Assembly: GCA_003152255.1 (NCBI GenBank)
Contig: PLZT01000525.1
Location: 1-10,942 of the forward strand
Reading direction: 5' to 3'
Length of the DNA stretch: 10,942 nucleotides
Source: Methylocystaceae bacterium
GTDB taxonomy: Bacteria; Pseudomonadota; Alphaproteobacteria; Rhizobiales; Beijerinckiaceae
Positions 7,883 to 10,942 of this stretch are shown here, piece after piece (within the stretch, counting starts at the first letter, position 1; the number at the start of each line of letters is the position of its first letter). The notes beneath the pieces are model-generated. The model was not told where the DNA came from. It saw only the letters and a program-made list of their open reading frames with translations, and made no database searches. Position numbers and translations under genes: made by a program.

Positions 7883-9343
7883 ATGTCCCTGCGTGAACGG
7901 TCTTTTCAATTCGTCGAGAACAACTCGAATTACGTCGTGCACGTGACGCGTGGTCAACAGCGCCGCCGCTTCGAGGTCTCGCGCCTCGCCTTGTTCGGCG
8001 GAGCCGCCCTGCTGTCGCTGGTCGGCGCGGCCGTGATCGGCGCCGCGGGCTATCTGGTGTTCCGCGACGATCTGCTGGCCGGGCTGATCGAACGCCAGAC
8101 GCAGATGCAATATGCTTACGAGGATCGCCTGGCGGCGGCAAGGCTGCGCCTCGATCAGGTGGCCAGCCGGCAATTCATCGATTCCGATGGCGTCGAAGGC
8201 AAGGTGCGCAGCCTCGTCATCCGCCAGGCCATGCTGGAGACCCGCGCCGCCGTCGTGGCGCGTCTTCTCGAACACACGGTGCAGGACGCGACGGGCTCCA
8301 TCGCCGCGACGCGCATGCTGTCGGCGCCGGCGGCTGGCCTCGGCGCCGGAATATCGACCCAGCCAAGGGCGACGCAAAGCGCGGTCGACGACAGTGCGTC
8401 GCCGCTCGACGGCAAGCCCCGGCCCGAGGGTTTCGATTTGCGGCCCGGACATAATCCCGCGCTCTCCGGCCCGTCGCCCGCGACCAGCTACGACTCGCGG
8501 CCCATGAAATCCAACCGGGCGGGCAACGGCGAGGATCATGCGGCCGTCGCCGAGCCAAGTCCCGCGGCGGCCCCAAGTCCCGCGCTGGCCAACGCCTCGG
8601 ACCCCGGCCTGCCCCTGCCGGCGCGGCTCGAAAGCCTCGCCATGTCGCTCGATCATGTCGAGCGGGATCAGGCGACGCGGCTGTCCGGCATCGTCAAGCC
8701 GGCGCTCGACGCCGCCGGAAAATTGCGCCGCGTCTTCGATGTCGCCGGTCTGCCGGTGGAGCGATACATGGCGAAGGCGAAAACGCGCGGCGCGGCTTCG
8801 GCGGTCGGCGGCCCATTCGTGCCGGCGGACCTGAAAGCGGGAACGACATCCTTCGAGCGCGAACTCGTCGTCGCGCAGAACGCGGTCGAGACGCTCGACG
8901 GCCTGCGCCACGCGCTTCCGAGCGTGCCCTTGCGCAAGCCGCTGCGCGGCGAATTGCGGATGACCTCGACCTTCGGCTATCGCACCGATCCTTTCCTGGG
9001 GCGCCCGGCGCTGCACAGCGGCGTCGATCTGCGCGAGGAGTGGGGGACGCAGGTCCACGCCACCGCGGCGGGCGTCGTCACCGTCGCCGGTCCGAGCGGC
9101 GGCTATGGCAACATGGTCGAGGTGGATCACGGCGGCGGACTCTCGACCCGCTACGGTCATCTTTCGGCGATCTCCGTTTCGCCGGGCCAGCAGGTTTCGC
9201 CGGGCGCGGTGCTGGGCCGCGTCGGCTCCACCGGCCGCTCGACCGGTCCGCATTTGCATTACGAGGTGCGCATCGACGGCGAGGCGGTCGATCCCTCGCG
9301 CTTCCTGCGCGCGGCCACGGCGCTGAACGGGGTCGCGCAGTAA
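7883..9343 (+). CDS. M23 family (LytM-type) membrane-anchored cell-wall peptidase
   Basis: A 486-residue peptidoglycan endopeptidase. A short cytoplasmic N-terminus (MSLRERSFQF onward, rich in Arg) is followed by one transmembrane helix at about 36-60, which places the rest in the periplasm. Residues 68-135 are helical and coiled-coil-like; 145-245 are low-complexity with Pro/Ala/Ser; 245-345 are again helical. The M23 domain (355-475) has all zinc and catalytic residues: His378 and Asp382 in HSGVD, His426 in RYGHLS, and His459 in GPHLHY, with the STFGYRTDPF lead-in. It therefore looks enzymatically active. The start at 7883 has AGGA eight bases upstream; an in-frame ATG at 7727 would span the gloB promoter side and is not favoured. 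In related bacteria such peptidases are often paired with a bactofilin gene; none is seen here. Confidence 0.93.
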   Translation: MSLRERSFQFVENNSNYVVHVTRGQQRRRFEVSRLALFGGAALLSLVGAAVIGAAGYLVFRDDLLAGLIERQTQMQYAYEDRLAAARLRLDQVASRQFIDSDGVEGKVRSLVIRQAMLETRAAVVARLLEHTVQDATGSIAATRMLSAPAAGLGAGISTQPRATQSAVDDSASPLDGKPRPEGFDLRPGHNPALSGPSPATSYDSRPMKSNRAGNGEDHAAVAEPSPAAAPSPALANASDPGLPLPARLESLAMSLDHVERDQATRLSGIVKPALDAAGKLRRVFDVAGLPVERYMAKAKTRGAASAVGGPFVPADLKAGTTSFERELVVAQNAVETLDGLRHALPSVPLRKPLRGELRMTSTFGYRTDPFLGRPALHSGVDLREEWGTQVHATAAGVVTVAGPSGGYGNMVEVDHGGGLSTRYGHLSAISVSPGQQVSPGAVLGRVGSTGRSTGPHLHYEVRIDGEAVDPSRFLRAATALNGVAQ

Positions 9344-9431
9344 GGTCGGACCAAGCGGGTATTTTTAGCGCCGGCCGGATCGGCGCCCAACTCTCAGAAT
9401 TAAATACATAATATCGACGGGCGCTGTGACA

Positions 9432-9483
9432 AAAAGGCCACAAATCACGGAATTCATGACGCCGTTCGTCATTGTGGCGTTTT
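9432..9483 (+). terminator. Compound inverted repeat, possible terminator after the M23 gene
   Basis: AAAA-g-GCCACA (ending 9442) pairs with TGTGGC-g-TTTT (9473-9483). Immediately inside the right arm, ATGACG (9456-9461) pairs with CGTCAT (9467-9472) around loop CCGTT. The left side has a 13-base bulge (9443-9455). The stem is followed by TTTT on the plus strand and by a U-run of five on the minus strand, so it could terminate transcription either way. It starts 89 bases after the M23 stop. The large bulge makes it an imperfect terminator. Confidence 0.4.
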
Positions 9484-9534
9484 CCGGGCTTTCCCGTTCC
9501 GCCTCCCCCGGATAATATTCCGCCGGGAATCGGC

Positions 9535-9572
9535 AACCCGCCGCGAGGGGACCGCCTCGCGACGCGCGGGTT
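9535..9572. repeat. Strong 14-base-pair inverted repeat
   Basis: AACCCGC (9535-9541) and CGCGAGG (9542-9548) pair perfectly with CCTCGCG (9555-9561) and GCGGGTT (9566-9572). The loop is GGACCG and there is a four-base bulge (ACGC) on the right. Only three T residues end the structure, so terminator function is doubtful. It lies about 70 bases before the small secreted-protein gene, in its probable leader. The remaining bases of the 300-base gap 9344-9643 hold a second, weaker inverted repeat (CCCGG/CCGGG at about 9507-9526) and no gene that I can support. Confidence 0.55.
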
Positions 9573-9643
9573 TGGCGAAGTCTCCACCGTGCGCCTTGAA
9601 CCTCGGCGGAGAATTCATCGGCCCCTTCAATCCTGGTTTCTCC

Positions 9644-10015
9644 ATGAGTCGCCGCGCGTTTTACGCCATGCTCGCGATCGTCGCCCTGCTGCTGCAGACG
9701 ACGATGTCGACGCATGCGTTCAAGCCGAAGACGGCGGGAATCGGCGCGGACTGCGTTAGCACGCAAACCGCTCTCGAACTCGGCGCCAGCGTCCAAAAGA
9801 GCGGCGGCGACGCCGGACATGCGAGAAACCACTGGCGCCACGAGTGTCTTCCTTGCGCGACAAGCGCGCCGCTTCCCGCGCCCGGGCCGATCACCATTGC
9901 GATCGTCGTCACGAAGATTTCAGCCCCTCCGGTTTACGCGGATGATTTCGAAACGCGATCTGGCGTTCGCATAGACCTCAACGCCCCGCCCACGGCGCCT
10001 CCCGCTTTTTCCTGA
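9644..10015 (+). CDS. Small secreted or membrane-anchored protein of unknown function (DUF2946-like)
   Basis: A 123-residue protein I do not firmly recognise. Residues 4-20 (RAFYAMLAIVALLLQTT) form a signal peptide or N-terminal anchor after MSR. The mature part has a single Cys37 and a CLPC pair (Cys68, Cys71) preceded by His59, His63 and His66, a plausible metal or disulfide site. It ends in a Pro/Ala-rich tail with DDFETRSGVRIDLNAPP. The overall plan (leader helix, His and Cys residues, Pro-rich R-x-PP-like end) resembles DUF2946 proteins, which often sit in copper-related loci; this is a weak resemblance. The ATG at 9644 puts the hydrophobic segment at the N-terminus but has no clear Shine-Dalgarno; a TTG at 9572 in frame falls inside a hairpin. 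The gene stands alone between the M23 gene and the integrase. Confidence 0.55.
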   Translation: MSRRAFYAMLAIVALLLQTTMSTHAFKPKTAGIGADCVSTQTALELGASVQKSGGDAGHARNHWRHECLPCATSAPLPAPGPITIAIVVTKISAPPVYADDFETRSGVRIDLNAPPTAPPAFS

Positions 10016-10332
10016 AGATGTGAACACATCCACCGCGCGCCTCCAGCGCGCGGCCAATTCGCATGGCTCGCGGCGTCGAGGCTTGGCCCTCTTGATCCGC
10101 GCGCTCGGGAAAATCGCGCCGTCTCGGCGCGTCGAGGGAATTCGACTCATGATCGAGATGCCGCATCAGCATCCAGAGACATCCAACGAAGTCCGAAATC
10201 CCTAACTTACTCCCTTAGAATCACCGACTTATTGTCCAACGTCGTTTCGTCGCATCCCCTTGCATCCGGGGAATTTTGGGGCATATTAAGGGGTATAGCC
10301 CGCTGCCCCTTGAGACGATACCCCCAACGCCC
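10016..10332. other. Non-coding junction region before the integrase
   Basis: No convincing gene or tRNA was found in this 317-base stretch. It contains two GC-rich hairpins: CCGCGCGC/GCGCGCGG at 10033-10053 (loop CTCCA), 18 bases after the preceding stop, and CGCGCCG/CGGCGCG at 10115-10131 (loop TCT). Neither is followed by a T-run. From about 10160 the base composition becomes visibly less GC-rich, and TCCAACG recurs at about 10179 and 10235. The G4/C4 repeat block starts at about 10256. This is where an island boundary (attL) would be expected, but no att core can be named from one end only. Confidence 0.5.
10033..10053 (+). repeat. GC hairpin downstream of the small secreted-protein gene
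   Basis: CCGCGCGC (10033-10040), loop CTCCA, GCGCGCGG (10046-10053) is a perfect eight-base-pair stem starting 18 bases after the TGA stop of the preceding gene. It could end or protect that transcript, but the following CCAATTCG lacks a U-tract. Confidence 0.5.
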
Positions 10333-10341
10333 ATGCCCCTT
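10278..10341. repeat. Nested G4/C4 repeats over the integrase start
   Basis: GGGGCAT (10278-10284) and GGGGTAT (10290-10296) are near direct repeats with a 12-base period. They are mirrored by their exact complements ATACCCC (10318-10324) and ATGCCCC (10333-10339), giving nested inverted repeats. TGCCCCTT also occurs twice (10304-10311 and 10334-10341). AAGGGG at 10288-10293 could pair with either CCCCTT. The last arm is the start codon region of the integrase. Arrays like this near integrase genes commonly serve as arm-type binding sites or autoregulatory operators; which applies here is inference. Confidence 0.6.
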
Positions 10342-10942
10342 AACGACACCGCCATCCGCAACATCAAGCCGAAGGACCGCCCCTTCAAGCTGGCCGATGG
10401 AAACGGCCTCTATCTCTTCGTCCCCCCGACTGGCTCACGCCTATGGCGGCTAAAATACCGATTTGGTGGACACGAACGAACTCTATCCATCGGCGCGTAT
10501 CCGGCGGTGACCATCAAAATGGCTCGCGACGCTCGCGAACAGGCCAAGAGCATGTTGGCGAATGGGATCGATCCCTCCCAAGCGAAGCAAGCGTCCAAAT
10601 TGAAGGAGAAGGAGGCGACGCTCCACTCCTTTCAAGCCATCGCCTTGGAATATATCGCCAAACTCACCCGCGAACATCGAGCCAAAGCGACCATGGCGAA
10701 CGTGGAATGGCTCCTGAGTCTGGCCTTTGACGCCATTGGTCATCGTCCGATTCGCGAGATATCCGCCGCCGACGTACTTGCGGTTTTGCGTAAGGTGGAG
10801 GCGCGAGGCCGTCATGAAACGGCAAGACTACTGCGCTCCACCATCGGTGCCGTGTTTCGTTACGCCATCGCCACTGCCCGTTGTGACAATGATCCGACTA
10901 TCGCCCTCAAAGGCGCGTTGACTCGACCAACAGCAAAGTCAC
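10333..10942 (+). CDS. DUF4102-type tyrosine recombinase/integrase, N-terminal part (runs off window)
   Basis: An open frame of 203 codons with no stop before the window end. Residues 1-85 are the DUF4102 arm-binding domain of P4-type integrases: MPLNDTAIRNIKPKDRPFKLADGNGLYLFV, then SRLWRLKYRFGGHERTLSIGAYPAVTIKMARD and the AKSMLANGIDPSQAKQ helix. Residues 97-185 are the SAM-like core-binding domain (FQAIALEYIAKL, ISAADVLAVLRKVEARGRHETARLLRSTIGAVFRYAIAT). The catalytic domain with its Arg, His and Tyr residues lies beyond the window, so completeness cannot be judged. The ATG fits the family N-terminus exactly but has no Shine-Dalgarno and lies inside a repeat. Codon use is less GC-rich than the upstream genes, which suggests horizontal transfer. 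It would integrate and excise a genomic island extending to the right. Confidence 0.9.
   Translation, partial: MPLNDTAIRNIKPKDRPFKLADGNGLYLFVPPTGSRLWRLKYRFGGHERTLSIGAYPAVTIKMARDAREQAKSMLANGIDPSQAKQASKLKEKEATLHSFQAIALEYIAKLTREHRAKATMANVEWLLSLAFDAIGHRPIREISAADVLAVLRKVEARGRHETARLLRSTIGAVFRYAIATARCDNDPTIALKGALTRPTAKS

Noticed and set aside
7796..9259. 487-codon minus-strand open frame opposite the M23 gene
   Set aside because: The M23 gene is complete with catalytic residues and a ribosome site; the antisense frame is Arg/Ala-rich with no recognisable motif.
9368..9387. GCGCCG/CGGCGC stem after the M23 stop considered as terminator
   Set aside because: The T-run precedes rather than follows the stem on the plus strand, so it does not fit an intrinsic terminator.
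10020..10205. 61-codon frame starting GTG after the small secreted-protein gene
   Set aside because: No ribosome site, no recognisable motif, and it spans a GC hairpin; most likely chance.
10268..10293. G-quadruplex from three G4 runs
   Set aside because: Only three runs of four G are present on this strand within reach; a fourth is lacking, and duplex inverted repeats explain the pattern better.
10016..10332. tRNA gene or tRNA 3' fragment as the integrase target
   Set aside because: No T-loop GTTCRA with flanking stems, anticodon arm or CCA-type end could be assembled.

Overview
The window reads as a GC-rich alphaproteobacterial chromosome segment, most likely Hyphomicrobiales (Rhizobiales). 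The support is the infB-rbfA-truB order, a phaA-phaB pair divergent from phaR, a GC-rich palindromic intergenic repeat of a type common in that order, and protein sequences typical of the group. A methylotrophic lineage (Methylocystaceae/Beijerinckiaceae) is plausible but inferred only. No CRISPR array, tRNA, rRNA or complete insertion sequence was found.

Layout. (1) Bases 1-1492, plus strand: the last codons of infB, then rbfA and truB overlapping by one base; this is the conserved translation/ribosome-maturation operon. (2) Bases 1495-4455: polyhydroxybutyrate (PHB) synthesis. phaB and phaA lie on the minus strand (transcribed phaA then phaB), ending in a clear intrinsic terminator shared with the convergent truB end. 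phaR, the PHB-responsive regulator, diverges from phaA across a 276-base regulatory region with an 11-base direct repeat. (3) Bases 4467-7691, minus strand: gloB, a DUF985-type cupin whose start overlaps the gloB stop (ATGA), then a PAS-GGDEF-EAL protein with a degenerate GGDEF site and an intact-looking EAL site. (4) Bases 7883-9343, plus strand: a membrane-anchored M23 (LytM-type) cell-wall peptidase. (5) Bases 9344-10332: a gene-poor stretch with several strong inverted repeats and one small secreted-protein gene. (6) Bases 10333-10942, plus strand: the N-terminal part of a DUF4102-type tyrosine integrase, open to the window end, with less GC-rich coding and a nested set of G4/C4 repeats over its start codon. 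This is probably the left edge of an integrated genomic island.

How the genes work together. PhaA condenses two acetyl-CoA and PhaB reduces acetoacetyl-CoA to (R)-3-hydroxybutyryl-CoA, the PHB monomer. PhaR is expected to repress granule and synthesis genes until PHB accumulates. The phasing of the phaA leader repeats and one near match to a described PhaR half-site motif suggest local control. gloB and the cupin are translationally coupled. The EAL protein faces phaR tail to tail with an 11-base gap. Nothing here is a clearly new system; the items most worth following are the integrase leader structure and the island boundary, the structured non-coding stretch after the M23 gene, the phaA leader repeats, and the slippery A-runs at the start of phaR.
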